Shown here one piece after another: positions 19,544 to 29,985 of a stretch of 64,000 bases of DNA. Source of the DNA: Candidatus Nitrosoglobus terrae (lineage in GTDB: Bacteria; Pseudomonadota; Gammaproteobacteria; Nitrosococcales; Nitrosococcaceae); contig NZ_AP014836.1 in the NCBI RefSeq assembly GCF_002356115.1, positions 1,437,001 to 1,501,000 on the forward strand, in the 5' to 3' direction. The position numbers and the translations under genes were made by a program. The notes under the pieces are model-generated. The model was not told where the DNA came from. It made no database searches and was given only the letters and a program-made list of their open reading frames with translations. Every line of letters begins with the position of its first letter. Position 1 is the stretch's first letter.

Positions 19544-19701
19544 TTACGCCTGTGGCTACCTAGCTTAAAGGTACTCTCATTCCTGCTCGGGTACTGTTAA
19601 TACTAACAATATAGGAAAAATCAGGTTTTGAACCTAAAAAGCAGTTGTAATTTTTTTATTTTTCTAAGCTAAAAAATGATAGATTCTATATAATCTAACC
19701 T

Positions 19702-20901
19702 ATGGAATTTCAATCATTATACCTAAAAAAAGGAGAAGAACGCCGCCTACAGGCTGGACATTTATGGGTATTTAGCAATGAGGTAGATACTCATCGAACA
19801 CCTATTACTAATTTTAGCGCTGGCACCCCTGTTACAATTACTACTCACAATGATAAAGTGATCGGCACAGGTTATGTTAATCCTCACTCCCTTATCTGCG
19901 CTCGCCTAGTAAGCCGTAACCTAGATCATCCTTTCGGATTCTCTTTACTAATACAGCGGCTTAAATTTGCTTTATCATTCCGATCCTCTTTATTTTTAAA
20001 CCCCTACTACCGCCTGATCTTTGGTGAAAGCGACGGCCTACCTGGACTGACGATAGATCGTTATGGCAATATTTTGATCGCGCAAATCACAACCGCTGGA
20101 ATGGAAAGGATTAAAGAAACCATCATCGCTGCGTTAAATAGCGTACTACCTGGTAGTGCCATTATTCTACGTAATGATAGCTCTTTTCGTCGCCAAGAAG
20201 GGTTAGAATCTTATGTTGAAGTTGCACAAGGTCAGATCCAAGAGACAATTAGGTTAGCTGAAAATGAGGGACATTTTTTAGTTCCCCTCATTAATGGGCA
20301 GAAAACAGGCTGGTTCTTTGATCATCGTTTAAATCGGGCACGAATGCAGCACTATGTTAAAGACAAGCGAGTACTTGATGTTTTCAGTTATTTAGGTGCT
20401 TGGGGCATTCAAGCTTCAGTAGCGGGTGCTCGCCAAGTGATAGGAGTAGAAGGATCAGAAACCGCTATTGAGTTTATTCGCCACAATGCCAAACTTAACT
20501 CAAAAGCTAACAGTAGTTTCACCGCCCTCCATGGAGATGCCTTTTCTACTTTAAATGCTTTACAAGCAGATAAGGAACGGTTTGATGTCATTATTTTAGA
20601 TCCCCCCGCCTTTATTAAGCGTAAAAAGGATCTTAAGCAAGGTCTTATAGCCTATCAGCGCTTAAATGAATTGGCCATTCGCTTACTCACTCAAGATGGG
20701 ATTTTAATTTCTTCTTCCTGCTCTAGCCATTTGCAATGGGATATTTTTCGGGATATTTTACGCCGCTCCGGACGACATCTAGATCGAAGCATTCAAATAC
20801 TTGAGCACGGCCACCAAGGCCCAGACCATCCTATTCATCCAGCAATACCAGAAACCGAATATCTTAAGACCTTTATCTGTCGAAGCCTATATGGTGCTTA
20901 A
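19702..20901 (+). CDS. rlmI: RlmI/RlmK-like SAM-dependent 23S rRNA methyltransferase
   Basis: This 399-residue protein has an N-terminal PUA domain (LKKGEERRLQAGHLWVFSNEV), a linker, and a class I methyltransferase domain. That domain shows VLDVFSYLGAWGIQA (SAM motif I), ILDPPAF (motif IV) and ISSSCSSHL with a Cys at the position expected for an m5C enzyme (motif VI). E. coli RlmI methylates C1962 of 23S rRNA. The architecture fits RlmI, but the exact target is inferred. The gene converges with metZ. Confidence 0.85.
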   Translation: MEFQSLYLKKGEERRLQAGHLWVFSNEVDTHRTPITNFSAGTPVTITTHNDKVIGTGYVNPHSLICARLVSRNLDHPFGFSLLIQRLKFALSFRSSLFLNPYYRLIFGESDGLPGLTIDRYGNILIAQITTAGMERIKETIIAALNSVLPGSAIILRNDSSFRRQEGLESYVEVAQGQIQETIRLAENEGHFLVPLINGQKTGWFFDHRLNRARMQHYVKDKRVLDVFSYLGAWGIQASVAGARQVIGVEGSETAIEFIRHNAKLNSKANSSFTALHGDAFSTLNALQADKERFDVIILDPPAFIKRKKDLKQGLIAYQRLNELAIRLLTQDGILISSSCSSHLQWDIFRDILRRSGRHLDRSIQILEHGHQGPDHPIHPAIPETEYLKTFICRSLYGA

Positions 20902-20906
20902 TGATA

Positions 20907-22103
20907 TTATTTAGCTATCGCTTCAAAACCCCGTTGTAAGTCTCTCTTAATATCCTCTATGGCTTCCAAGCCTACAGAAACCCTCACTAAACTATCGCTA
21001 ATCCCTGCCGCTGCCCGCTCCTCAGTTGTTAAACGGCCATGAGTTGTAGTGGCTGGGTGGGCGATAGTAGTTTTAGAGTCGCCTAAATTAGCGGTAATAG
21101 AAATAAATTTAACTGAATCAATCACAGTCCAAGCTGCCGTTTTCCCGCCTTTTAATTCAAAAGCAATAAGGCCCCCAAATCCAGATTGCTGCCTAACAGC
21201 TAAGGCATGCTGGGGATGAGAAGGTAAACCCGCATAGTATACTTTCGATACCTCTGGTCTTTCCTTTAACCATTCAGCTAATAGTTGGGCACTCTGGCTA
21301 ATGGCTTCCATGCGCAGTACCAGAGTTTCCAGACCTTTAAGAAAAACCCACGCATTAAATGGACTCATACTCGGACCGGCAGTACGCAAAAAACCGAACA
21401 CCTCTTCTCCAACCCACTGTCTATCACCTACTATAGCCCCTCCTATACATCGTCCTTGGCCATCGAGATACTTAGTTGCAGAATGGATAATAATATCTGC
21501 CCCTAATTTTAAAGGACGTTGTAAGGCTGGAGTACAAAAACAATTATCTACTACCAGCAGACACTGATGTGCTTGTGCTAAATTAGAGAGCTGCCCTATA
21601 TCGGCTATTTCATTTAACGGATTAGAAGGGGTTTCGAGAAATAATAACCGAGTATTGGGGCGTAAAGCACTTTCCCAAGCCGCTAACTGGGCTAAGGGAA
21701 CAAAGGTAGTTTCGATTCCAAGACGGGCCAGATATTTATTAAAAAGCACTCGGGTTGTTCCAAAAATATCCTTAGAGGAAACAATATGATCACCCGACTT
21801 TAACAGCGATAGGCAAGTTGCAAGAATAGCCGCCATTCCCGATGAGGTTGCCACACAGCTCTCACCGCCTTCTAAAGTAGCCAGCCGGTTCTCAAAAGCA
21901 CGCACAGTAGGATTCGTAAAACGAGAGTAAATGTTACCCGCTTCCTCACCGGCAAAGCAGGCAGCCGCTTGAGCAGCGCTTGTAAATACAAAGCTTGAAG
22001 TAGGAAATATAGGCTCAGACTGCTCGCGCTCACCCGTACGCTGCTGTCCTGCTCGCACAGCTAAGGTAGCAAACTCATATTCATCTTGATCATTAGTGAA
22101 CAT
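20907..22103 (-). CDS. metZ: O-succinylhomoserine sulfhydrylase
   Basis: A PLP enzyme of the Cys/Met metabolism family, about 398 residues. It makes homocysteine from O-succinylhomoserine and sulfide, the direct sulfhydrylation route to methionine. Visible features are YSRFTNPTV, the cofactor loop ATSSGMAAI, DNCFCTPALQRPL, and the PLP-binding Lys in HSATKYLDGQGR. The N-terminus (FATLAVRAGQQRT) is close to MetZ of Pseudomonas. I prefer the ATG at 22103, which has AGGA five bases upstream; an ATG at 22115 would add four residues. No SAM riboswitch was recognised upstream. Confidence 0.88.
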   Translation of the reverse strand: MFTNDQDEYEFATLAVRAGQQRTGEREQSEPIFPTSSFVFTSAAQAAACFAGEEAGNIYSRFTNPTVRAFENRLATLEGGESCVATSSGMAAILATCLSLLKSGDHIVSSKDIFGTTRVLFNKYLARLGIETTFVPLAQLAAWESALRPNTRLLFLETPSNPLNEIADIGQLSNLAQAHQCLLVVDNCFCTPALQRPLKLGADIIIHSATKYLDGQGRCIGGAIVGDRQWVGEEVFGFLRTAGPSMSPFNAWVFLKGLETLVLRMEAISQSAQLLAEWLKERPEVSKVYYAGLPSHPQHALAVRQQSGFGGLIAFELKGGKTAAWTVIDSVKFISITANLGDSKTTIAHPATTTHGRLTTEERAAAGISDSLVRVSVGLEAIEDIKRDLQRGFEAIAK

Positions 22104-22350
22104 TTCTTTCCTCATTACAGAACAGATTCCGTGCTGAAATAAACCAACGGCGATAATTAAAGCCTATATTACTCCTCTTTACATATATAAGAGAACTTAT
22201 AACGCTTCTAAAATTGAAAACGAAACCCGAATAACAAAGTATCCCGATTTTCTCTTAGGATAGCAGCTACCATTTGCAGCTCGATAGAGGGTTTAAAAAC
22301 TAAAATTAGCTTTGATTATTTTAAGAGAAGTCGCAAAACTTTTAACAAAG

Positions 22351-22448
<98 letters not shown>

Positions 22449-22494
22449 AACCTTGGGTGATGATACTTTAAAGCTCTTTAAGATTTAAAGAGTT

Positions 22495-22851
22495 TTAAAT
22501 TTTAAGAAACCCGGCAATTTCTTCAAGCTCTAGCCGAATTTGATGTATGATTTGCCTACTCTGTAGGCTATCTTCTTTTGCGCCTACGCCAGAGAGCTGC
22601 TGCTTTGCCCCTCCTATAGTAAATCCTTGCTCATAGAGCAGGCTTCTAATTTGACGAATTAAAATAACATCTTGTCGCTGGTAATAGCGACGATTACCAC
22701 GCCGTTTAGTGGGTTTAAGCTGGGGAAATTCTTGCTCCCAATAGCGTAGAACATGGGGTCTTATATAGCATAACTCACTCACTTCACCGATAGTAAAGTA
22801 GCGTTTTCCGGGAATTAACGGGAGCTCATTATTATTACTTGCTTCCAGCAT
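22495..22851 (-). CDS. MerR-family transcriptional regulator of the ihfA locus
   Basis: A 118-residue protein with the MerR winged-helix domain: [28 protein letters not shown], then [33 protein letters not shown]. The C-terminal part is a short dimerisation helix with no effector-binding domain. The start overlaps the end of ihfA, so the two are translationally coupled. The order pheS-pheT-ihfA-merR-tRNA-Pro is conserved in many gammaproteobacteria. Its regulatory target is not known. Confidence 0.9.
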   Translation of the reverse strand: MLEASNNNELPLIPGKRYFTIGEVSELCYIRPHVLRYWEQEFPQLKPTKRRGNRRYYQRQDVILIRQIRSLLYEQGFTIGGAKQQLSGVGAKEDSLQSRQIIHQIRLELEEIAGFLKI

Positions 22852-23131
22852 AAGCTTCTACCCGCGCCTTAAGTTTCTGCCCAGGGCGAAAAGTAACCAC
22901 TCTCCGCGCAGTAATAGGAGCTTCCTCTCCCGTTTTAGGGTTACGCCCTGGCCGCTCTCTCTTACTACGAAGATCAAAATTACCAAAGCCTGAAAGTTTA
23001 ACTGATTCTCCCTGCTCCAAGGCACAACGAATAACTTCAAAAAACATTTCTATGATTTCTTTAGCTTCTCGTCTATTGAGGCCAAGCTCCTGATGAAGGA
23101 TTTCTGCCATATCTGCCTTAGTAAGCGCCAT
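22835..23131 (-). CDS. ihfA: Integration host factor subunit alpha
   Basis: This 98-residue DNA-bending protein of the HU/IHF family would form a heterodimer with IhfB. The family core is complete: [32 protein letters not shown] with the intercalating Pro of the beta arm, and [11 protein letters not shown]. It begins three bases after the pheT stop and overlaps merR at its end, as in other gammaproteobacteria. Confidence 0.97.
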   Translation of the reverse strand: MALTKADMAEILHQELGLNRREAKEIIEMFFEVIRCALEQGESVKLSGFGNFDLRSKRERPGRNPKTGEEAPITARRVVTFRPGQKLKARVEAYAGSK

Positions 23132-23134
23132 AAG

Positions 23135-25519
23135 TTACTCCCTAATAATGGCACTTAGATCAGTGGTTAACATTGTCACAACTCGCTCCATAAAAACTTT
23201 TATCATATCGTCAGTTAACGTACAGAAAGAATGCTGTAGGATAAACTTTAAAGCAAAACTCTTCTTATCAGGAGCAACCCCTTTACCACTATAAAGATCA
23301 AATAAATAATACTCTCTAAGAATATCTGATTCAAGTCTTTGAAAACAATCAAAAATCGCTTGTGCTGGAGTATCTTTACTCACTAAAAAAGCGATATCCC
23401 TACGAATAGCTGGAAATTTAGATAAAGGCTGAAAAAGAGATAAATTATAATTTTCAATTGCTCCAATCTGTAAAGAAAATAGGTAAACATGTTGAGCCAA
23501 ATCTAAATCTTTTACCAGCGCAGGATGTACAGCGCCTAACCAGCCTACGCTCTGGCCTCTTCGACTAATTCTAGCACTCTGCCCTGGGTGCAAAGCAGGA
23601 TGTCTATCCGCTATAAACTCAAGCTGACCTCGATTATGCCCTAACCCCAAGATAGCTTCCAAGTCTCCCTTAAGATCAAAAAAATCAGCCTCTTGTGATA
23701 TTAATCCCCATTGCTCTGGATACCAGCTTCCTGAAACAATACCTGCAATTGTCTTTTCCTGTCTAATATTAGGCAATCGACCATTAAATGTAAGACCATA
23801 CTCAAAAAGTCGAACTCTTTCCTGTTGGCGATGTAAATTATACCGTAGCGCTTGAATAAGTCCCGGCCATAGGGTGGTTCTCATCACTGCCATATCTATA
23901 GAGATAGGGTTGGCCAAAATTACAGAATCCCCCTTAGGATCCAATTGTTGCTGTAACTGTGGATCTACAAAACTATAAGTAATCGCCTCCTGATAGCCGC
24001 GGCTAGCCAATATTTTACGGATACGATCAGCTGGAGTTTCGGTCTCAATTCTTAATGGTGGCCTAATTTTACTTATTGGTTGCGTGCTAGGAAGGCGATC
24101 ATAACCATATAAACGTCCTAGCTCTTCAATTAAATCTGCTTCAATAGTCAGGTCAAAGCGAAAGCTCGGTACTTTTACCCGCCAACCTTCCTCAGTAAGA
24201 TCTAGTTCTAGACCAAGCCGTGTTAATTGTTCAATAATTTGTTTTCTACTAATCTCAATTCCAAGTACTCGATGAATACGCGCCAATCGTAAATTAATTG
24301 TTATCTGAGGTGGAAAACAAGCAGAATTTGTCACTTCAGTCACCGGCCCTGCCTGACCACCTGCAGCTTGAATTAATAAAGCAGTTGCTCGCTCTAAAGC
24401 CCGTCTTGGTAGTACTGGATCAACGCCGCGCTCAAAACGATGAGAAGAGTCGGTATGTAAGCCATAAAAACGCCCTTTACTTGCAATGATATTAGGGGTA
24501 AAAAAAGCGCTTTCCAGAAATACATGCCTTGTCTGCTCGCTAATAGCTGACCCTACCCCCCCCATAATCCCCGCCAAAGCAAGCGCTCGCTGTCGATCTG
24601 CGATTACTAACGCCTCTGCATCTAGCTGCAATTGAGTACCGTCCAAGAGAATTAGCGTTTCATTTGGAAATCCATAGCGAACTTGGATACCTTCATCCAG
24701 TTTTTCTAGATCAAAGGCATGCATCGGCTGTCCCAGCTCTAGCATAACGTAGTTAGTAATATCAACGACTACTCCTAAGCTTCGAAGCCCGCTACGCCGA
24801 AGCCGCTCTCGAATCCACCAAGGAGTCTGGGCTTGGGGATTAATGCCTCGTACAATTCGGCCTAAATACCTTGGACAAGCCTCCGGTGCTGTTACAATCA
24901 CTGGAAGAACATCTTCGATTTCAATAGCAGCAGATTCTATTGTAGGTTCCATCACTATACACTGGGTAAGCACCCCCACTTCACGAGCAATACCTACTAT
25001 GCTAAGACAATCGCTACGATTAGGGGTTAGCTCAATCTCAATACTGACATCATTAAGCTGCAAAAACTTATCAAGATCCATTCCCAAAAACTGAGCAGCG
25101 TCGCTGGAAAACACCAATAATTCTGCTGACTGCTCTCCAAACCCCAATTCCGCGGCAGAGCAGAGCATCCCAAAAGATTCTATCCCATAAAACTCAGCCC
25201 GATCGATCTTCTCACCCGTAGATAGCTGTGCTCCAACAATAGCAAGAGGTGCTAACAATCCCGCCTGTACATTAGGAGCGCCAGAGACTACCTTCAATAG
25301 AGAAGACTCTCCTATATCTACTTGACAAACCTTTAAATGATCCACCTCGGGATGAGGGGTTACTGCTACTATCCTAGCTACCTTAACCCCCTTCAAAGGA
25401 GAGGCAACGGGATGAATATCTCCTACCTCTAACCCGGCAAGGGTCAAACGTTCAACCAATACCTCTGTACTCAGATCTGGATTAACCCATTCCCGTAGCC
25501 ACGCTTCACTAAATTTCAT
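23135..25519 (-). CDS. pheT: Phenylalanyl-tRNA synthetase beta subunit
   Basis: This 794-residue protein has the full bacterial PheT length. The N-terminal tRNA-binding (EMAP-like) domain (VARIVAVTPHPEVDHLKVCQVD) is followed by the B3/B4 editing module, the B5 domain, the catalytic-like core (LFEYGLTF) and the C-terminal ferredoxin-fold anticodon-binding domain (KFPAIRRDIAFLV). Together with PheS it forms the alpha2beta2 enzyme that charges tRNA-Phe. It follows pheS by 26 bases. Confidence 0.97.
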   Translation of the reverse strand: MKFSEAWLREWVNPDLSTEVLVERLTLAGLEVGDIHPVASPLKGVKVARIVAVTPHPEVDHLKVCQVDIGESSLLKVVSGAPNVQAGLLAPLAIVGAQLSTGEKIDRAEFYGIESFGMLCSAAELGFGEQSAELLVFSSDAAQFLGMDLDKFLQLNDVSIEIELTPNRSDCLSIVGIAREVGVLTQCIVMEPTIESAAIEIEDVLPVIVTAPEACPRYLGRIVRGINPQAQTPWWIRERLRRSGLRSLGVVVDITNYVMLELGQPMHAFDLEKLDEGIQVRYGFPNETLILLDGTQLQLDAEALVIADRQRALALAGIMGGVGSAISEQTRHVFLESAFFTPNIIASKGRFYGLHTDSSHRFERGVDPVLPRRALERATALLIQAAGGQAGPVTEVTNSACFPPQITINLRLARIHRVLGIEISRKQIIEQLTRLGLELDLTEEGWRVKVPSFRFDLTIEADLIEELGRLYGYDRLPSTQPISKIRPPLRIETETPADRIRKILASRGYQEAITYSFVDPQLQQQLDPKGDSVILANPISIDMAVMRTTLWPGLIQALRYNLHRQQERVRLFEYGLTFNGRLPNIRQEKTIAGIVSGSWYPEQWGLISQEADFFDLKGDLEAILGLGHNRGQLEFIADRHPALHPGQSARISRRGQSVGWLGAVHPALVKDLDLAQHVYLFSLQIGAIENYNLSLFQPLSKFPAIRRDIAFLVSKDTPAQAIFDCFQRLESDILREYYLFDLYSGKGVAPDKKSFALKFILQHSFCTLTDDMIKVFMERVVTMLTTDLSAIIRE

Positions 25520-25545
25520 GATTTACCTGCTATCTGCTTAAATTT

Positions 25546-26649
<1,104 letters not shown>

Positions 26650-26663
26650 TTATCACAAATATG

Positions 26664-27023
26664 TTAGCTTGCTAGGGCGGCTTTAGCCCGATCTGCAACA
26701 GCGATAAAGGCAGCTTTATCCCTAACTGCAAGATCAGCCAATACTTTTCTATCTATATCAATAGCTGCTTTCTTTAGCCCGTCAATAAGACGGCTATAAG
26801 AAAGACCACACTCACGGGCAGCTGCATTAATACGAACAATCCAAAGACTCCGAAATTGCCGCTTACGCTGGCGACGATCTCGATACGCATACTGGCCGGC
26901 ACGAATAACTGCCTGATTTGCGATTCGATATACATTCTTGCGCCGACCGCGATAACCTTTAGCTTGAGCAATAACCTTCTTATGCCGGGCATGAGCCGTT
27001 ACCCCACGTTTTACTCTAGGCAT
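26664..27023 (-). CDS. rplT: Large ribosomal subunit protein bL20
   Basis: This 119-residue basic protein begins [17 protein letters not shown] and carries the [12 protein letters not shown] block of L20. It binds 23S rRNA early in assembly and, in E. coli, represses translation of rpmI-rplT. It lies 11 bases after rpmI. Confidence 0.98.
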   Translation of the reverse strand: MPRVKRGVTAHARHKKVIAQAKGYRGRRKNVYRIANQAVIRAGQYAYRDRRQRKRQFRSLWIVRINAAARECGLSYSRLIDGLKKAAIDIDRKVLADLAVRDKAAFIAVADRAKAALAS

Positions 27024-27034
27024 AATAATCTCCT

Positions 27035-27232
27035 TTAAGCATAAGGCAATAATCGGATTAAACCAATATTATCCGATGCGCTCGTCGTTATCAAAGGACG
27101 TAAATTACGTTTACGCTTACTGCTTTTCTTAGTAAGGATGTGGCTATGATGACTCTGAGCATGCTTGAATTTTCCAGTAGCAGTGCGCTTAAAGCGTTTA
27201 GCTGCACCACGATTGGTCTTCAATTTAGGCAT
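27035..27232 (-). CDS. rpmI: Large ribosomal subunit protein bL35
   Basis: A 65-residue basic protein: [21 protein letters not shown], then [17 protein letters not shown]. It is the family in full and sits in the canonical infC-rpmI-rplT order. A small hairpin lies in the 77-base leader after infC. Confidence 0.97.
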   Translation of the reverse strand: MPKLKTNRGAAKRFKRTATGKFKHAQSHHSHILTKKSSKRKRNLRPLITTSASDNIGLIRLLPYA

Positions 27233-27281
27233 TCTTAACCGTACTCCGCATTTAAAATTAATTAAAAAAATATCCTAGTAA

Positions 27282-27301
27282 TAGGTCAATCTTTAGACCT
27301 A
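27282..27301 (-). promoter_or_regulatory. Hairpin in the infC-rpmI spacer
   Basis: TAGGTC and GACCTA form a 6-bp stem with an 8-nt loop in the leader of rpmI. In E. coli L20 represses this operon through RNA structures in the same region. That this hairpin takes part is inference. Confidence 0.35.
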
Positions 27302-27309
27302 AAATACCA

Positions 27310-27828
27310 TTATTGTTTTTTGGGGACTAAAACCATTACCATCTGCCGGCCTTCCCGTTTAGGGCTTTGCTCAACGATTCCGTGATCCGCTAAATCATCG
27401 CGAACCCGATCCAGTAGCTTAAATCCCAGCTCCTGATGGGCTAGCTCTCGTCCACGAAAACGTAAGCTTATTTTAACTTTATCTCCTCCCGTCAGAAAAC
27501 GTACCAGGTTGCGCAGTTTGACCTGATAATCCCCTTCTTCAGTTCCTGGCCGAAACTTAATTTCCTTGATTTCTATCAGCTTTTGTTTTTTCTTCGCTGC
27601 CTGGCGCTTCTTACTCTCCTCAAACTGGTACTTGCCGTAATTCATAACTCGGCATACTGGAGGCTGGGCTTGTGGAGCAATCTCTACCAGATCTTCACCT
27701 GAATCCTCTGCTATGCGCAGCGCTTCCTCGATAGAGACAACACCAATTTGTTCACCATCAATCCCAATGAGACGAACCTCAGAGGCAGTAATCTCCTCGT
27801 TTAAGCGGGTACTCTTTTTTGCAACGAT
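27310..27828 (-). CDS. infC: Translation initiation factor IF-3 with AUC start codon
   Basis: IF-3 keeps the 30S subunit free and checks the initiator tRNA. The first ATG in this frame (27645) would leave only the linker and C-terminal domain. The N-terminal domain is present upstream ([20 protein letters not shown], then [17 protein letters not shown]), and the frame begins at an ATC at 27828, three bases after the thrS stop. AGGAGG lies eight bases before that ATC. This gives 172 residues, close to the usual 180. E. coli infC starts with AUU, which lets IF-3 repress its own message; AUC is the same class of start. Confidence 0.92.
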   Translation of the reverse strand: MVAKKSTRLNEEITASEVRLIGIDGEQIGVVSIEEALRIAEDSGEDLVEIAPQAQPPVCRVMNYGKYQFEESKKRQAAKKKQKLIEIKEIKFRPGTEEGDYQVKLRNLVRFLTGGDKVKISLRFRGRELAHQELGFKLLDRVRDDLADHGIVEQSPKREGRQMVMVLVPKKQ

Positions 27829-27831
27829 ATC

Positions 27832-29766
27832 TTAATCCTCCTTATAAGTGCTATAACCAAAACGGGTGATATCGGCCCTAAGACGTTCTATAAAGGTATC
27901 TAAGCTCATTACGCCCAAATCCTCACTAGAACGTGTTCGTGCGGCCACTGTCTGACTTTCCATCTCCCGATCTCCAATAATTAATAAGTATGGAATCCGA
28001 CGCAATGTATGCTCACGAATTTTAAAGCCGATCTTTTCATTTCTCAAGTCCAAAAGTGAGCGAAAACCTTCGCTTTTTAACACCTTTTCTACTTGATGAG
28101 CATACTCTGCCTGTCGATCTGTAATATTAATCACTGCAACTTGTATCGGAGCCAACCAAGGAGGAAATTTACCTTCATAGTGCTCAATCAATACCCCAAA
28201 GAAACGTTCCAGCGATCCTAATACTGCGCGATGAATCATAATAGGCCGATGGCGAGCGCCATCCTCAGCTACATATTCCATCTCAAAACGTGCTGGCAAA
28301 TTAAAGTCTAGCTGTATAGTAGAACACTGCCATTTACGGCCAATAGCATCTTCAATCTTGATATCAATCTTAGGTCCATAAAAAGCCCCATCCCCTTCAT
28401 TGATACTATAGGTTAAATGCCTTCGCTCCAGTGCAATACGTAGTGCTTGAGTAGCTCGATTCCAAATTTCATCCGATCCTACTGATTTCTCTGGCCTTGT
28501 AGAGAGATTAATTTCATAGCGATTAAAACCAAATGTGGCTAACATCTCTAAGGTAAACTCAAGAATAGCCAATACTTCACTTTCTATCTGTTCCTCACGG
28601 CAGAAAATATGAGCATCATCCTGAGTAAACCCCCGCACTCGCATTAATCCATGCAAGGCACCTGACATTTCATGTCGATAAACAGTCCCTAATTCAGCCC
28701 AACGCAAGGGTAATTCTCGATAGGAACGCAGCCGCCCTTTATAGATTAAAACATGAAAAGGGCAGTTCATGGGCTTAAGCTGATAGAGCTGCTGATCATC
28801 CTCCATGGGTTGGTACATGGATTCGCGATAAAAATCTGTATGCCCAGAAATTTGCCACAGTACTTCGTGGGCAATATGGGGAGTGTAGAGAATCTCATAT
28901 CCTGCCGCCGTATGGCGCTCCCGCCAAAGATCCTCAATGACTCGTCGAATACGTGCCCCCATAGGGTGCCAAAAAACTAGTCCCCCGCCTGCCTCTTCCT
29001 GAATAGAAAACAAATCTAGATCTGTGCCAATTCGTCGATGATCCCGTTTCTCAGCTTCCTGAAGTCGGTGTAAGTAGGCTTTAAGCGCCTTCTTATCAGA
29101 CCACGCGGTACCGTAGATACGCTGGAGCATTTCATTACGAGAATCGCCGCGCCAGTAGGCTCCTGCCACTTTAGTCAGCTTAAAAGCTTTAAGCTTTGAG
29201 GTTGAAGGAACATGAGGTCCGCGGCATAAATCTATAAAATCTCCTTGACGATAGAGGGAAATTTCCTGATCTTCAGGAATAGAGGCAATAATTTGAGCTT
29301 TGTACTCCTCCCCTATACTACGGAAAAAAGAAACCGCCTCTTCGCGAGAGCTTACTTCACGATGAACGAGGATATCCTGTCTGGACAGCTCTTCCATTCT
29401 GGTTTCAATTGTTTGAAGATCCTCTGGCGTAAACCCTTGGGGATAAGCAAAATCATAATAAAACCCATCTTCAATCACAGGCCCAATAGTCACTTGCGCT
29501 TCTGGATAAAGTTGTTTAACTGCCTGAGCGAGCAGATGGGCACAAGAGTGACGAATAATCTCTAAACCTTCAGGATCGTGCTCAGAAACAATAGCAAATT
29601 CAGCGTCCTCTACAATGACATGGGAAGTATCCACCATATAGCCATTAACCTTACCCCCAAGGGCAGATTTTGCTAAGTTAGGACTAATATCAGCCGCTAC
29701 ATTATAAACTGTAATCGGATGACTATAATGGCGTTGGTGGCCATCGGGGAGCGTAATTACAGGCAT
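27832..29766 (-). CDS. thrS: Threonyl-tRNA synthetase
   Basis: A 644-residue class II synthetase with all domains. The N-terminal TGS domain ([19 protein letters not shown]) is followed by the editing domain with its HxxxH and HLLAQA region. The catalytic core shows [31 protein letters not shown] and YGPKIDIKI, and the anticodon-binding domain is at the end. infC follows directly and shares its ribosome-binding site with the end of thrS. Confidence 0.97.
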   Translation of the reverse strand: MPVITLPDGHQRHYSHPITVYNVAADISPNLAKSALGGKVNGYMVDTSHVIVEDAEFAIVSEHDPEGLEIIRHSCAHLLAQAVKQLYPEAQVTIGPVIEDGFYYDFAYPQGFTPEDLQTIETRMEELSRQDILVHREVSSREEAVSFFRSIGEEYKAQIIASIPEDQEISLYRQGDFIDLCRGPHVPSTSKLKAFKLTKVAGAYWRGDSRNEMLQRIYGTAWSDKKALKAYLHRLQEAEKRDHRRIGTDLDLFSIQEEAGGGLVFWHPMGARIRRVIEDLWRERHTAAGYEILYTPHIAHEVLWQISGHTDFYRESMYQPMEDDQQLYQLKPMNCPFHVLIYKGRLRSYRELPLRWAELGTVYRHEMSGALHGLMRVRGFTQDDAHIFCREEQIESEVLAILEFTLEMLATFGFNRYEINLSTRPEKSVGSDEIWNRATQALRIALERRHLTYSINEGDGAFYGPKIDIKIEDAIGRKWQCSTIQLDFNLPARFEMEYVAEDGARHRPIMIHRAVLGSLERFFGVLIEHYEGKFPPWLAPIQVAVINITDRQAEYAHQVEKVLKSEGFRSLLDLRNEKIGFKIREHTLRRIPYLLIIGDREMESQTVAARTRSSEDLGVMSLDTFIERLRADITRFGYSTYKED

Positions 29767-29809
29767 TTATGAAATCCCGTTCATGGCCAATACGAGAGGC
29801 CAGTTGAAC

Positions 29810-29831
29810 AAAAAAGCCGCTAATGCGGCGT
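29810..29831 (-). terminator. Rho-independent terminator between tRNA-Val and thrS
   Basis: On the minus strand GCCGC-ATTA-GCGGC is followed by TTTTTTG. It ends the tRNA-Val transcript about 16 bases after the CCA, before the thrS start. Confidence 0.8.
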
Positions 29832-29846
29832 TTCTTTAAGCAAAAA

Positions 29847-29923
29847 TGGTAGGCGCGATTGGACTCGAACCAACGACCCCCACCATGTCAAGGTGGTGCT
29901 CTAACCAGCTGAGCTACGCGCCT
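29847..29923 (-). tRNA. tRNA-Val (GAC)
   Basis: A 77-nt cloverleaf on the minus strand. The acceptor AGGCGCG pairs with CGCGCCT, followed by ACCA. The anticodon stem CCACC/GGTGG encloses TTGACAT with anticodon GAC. The T-arm carries GGTTCGAGT. A terminator follows. Confidence 0.95.
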
Positions 29924-29935
29924 ATATAGAAATTG

Positions 29936-29965
29936 AATATAGCATATTATGCTCAATTCTGTAAA
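29936..29965 (-). promoter_or_regulatory. Probable sigma-70 promoter of tRNA-Val
   Basis: On the minus strand TTTACA (29960-29965) and TATATT (29936-29941) are 18 bases apart, and the tRNA begins 12 bases beyond the -10 box. The spacing fits sigma-70 recognition. Confidence 0.5.
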
Positions 29966-29985
29966 CCGACACAATTAGAGCGCCA

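Noticed and set aside
27310-27645. Short infC from the first ATG
   Set aside because: It would remove the whole N-terminal domain; the frame extends to an AUC with a strong ribosome-binding site.
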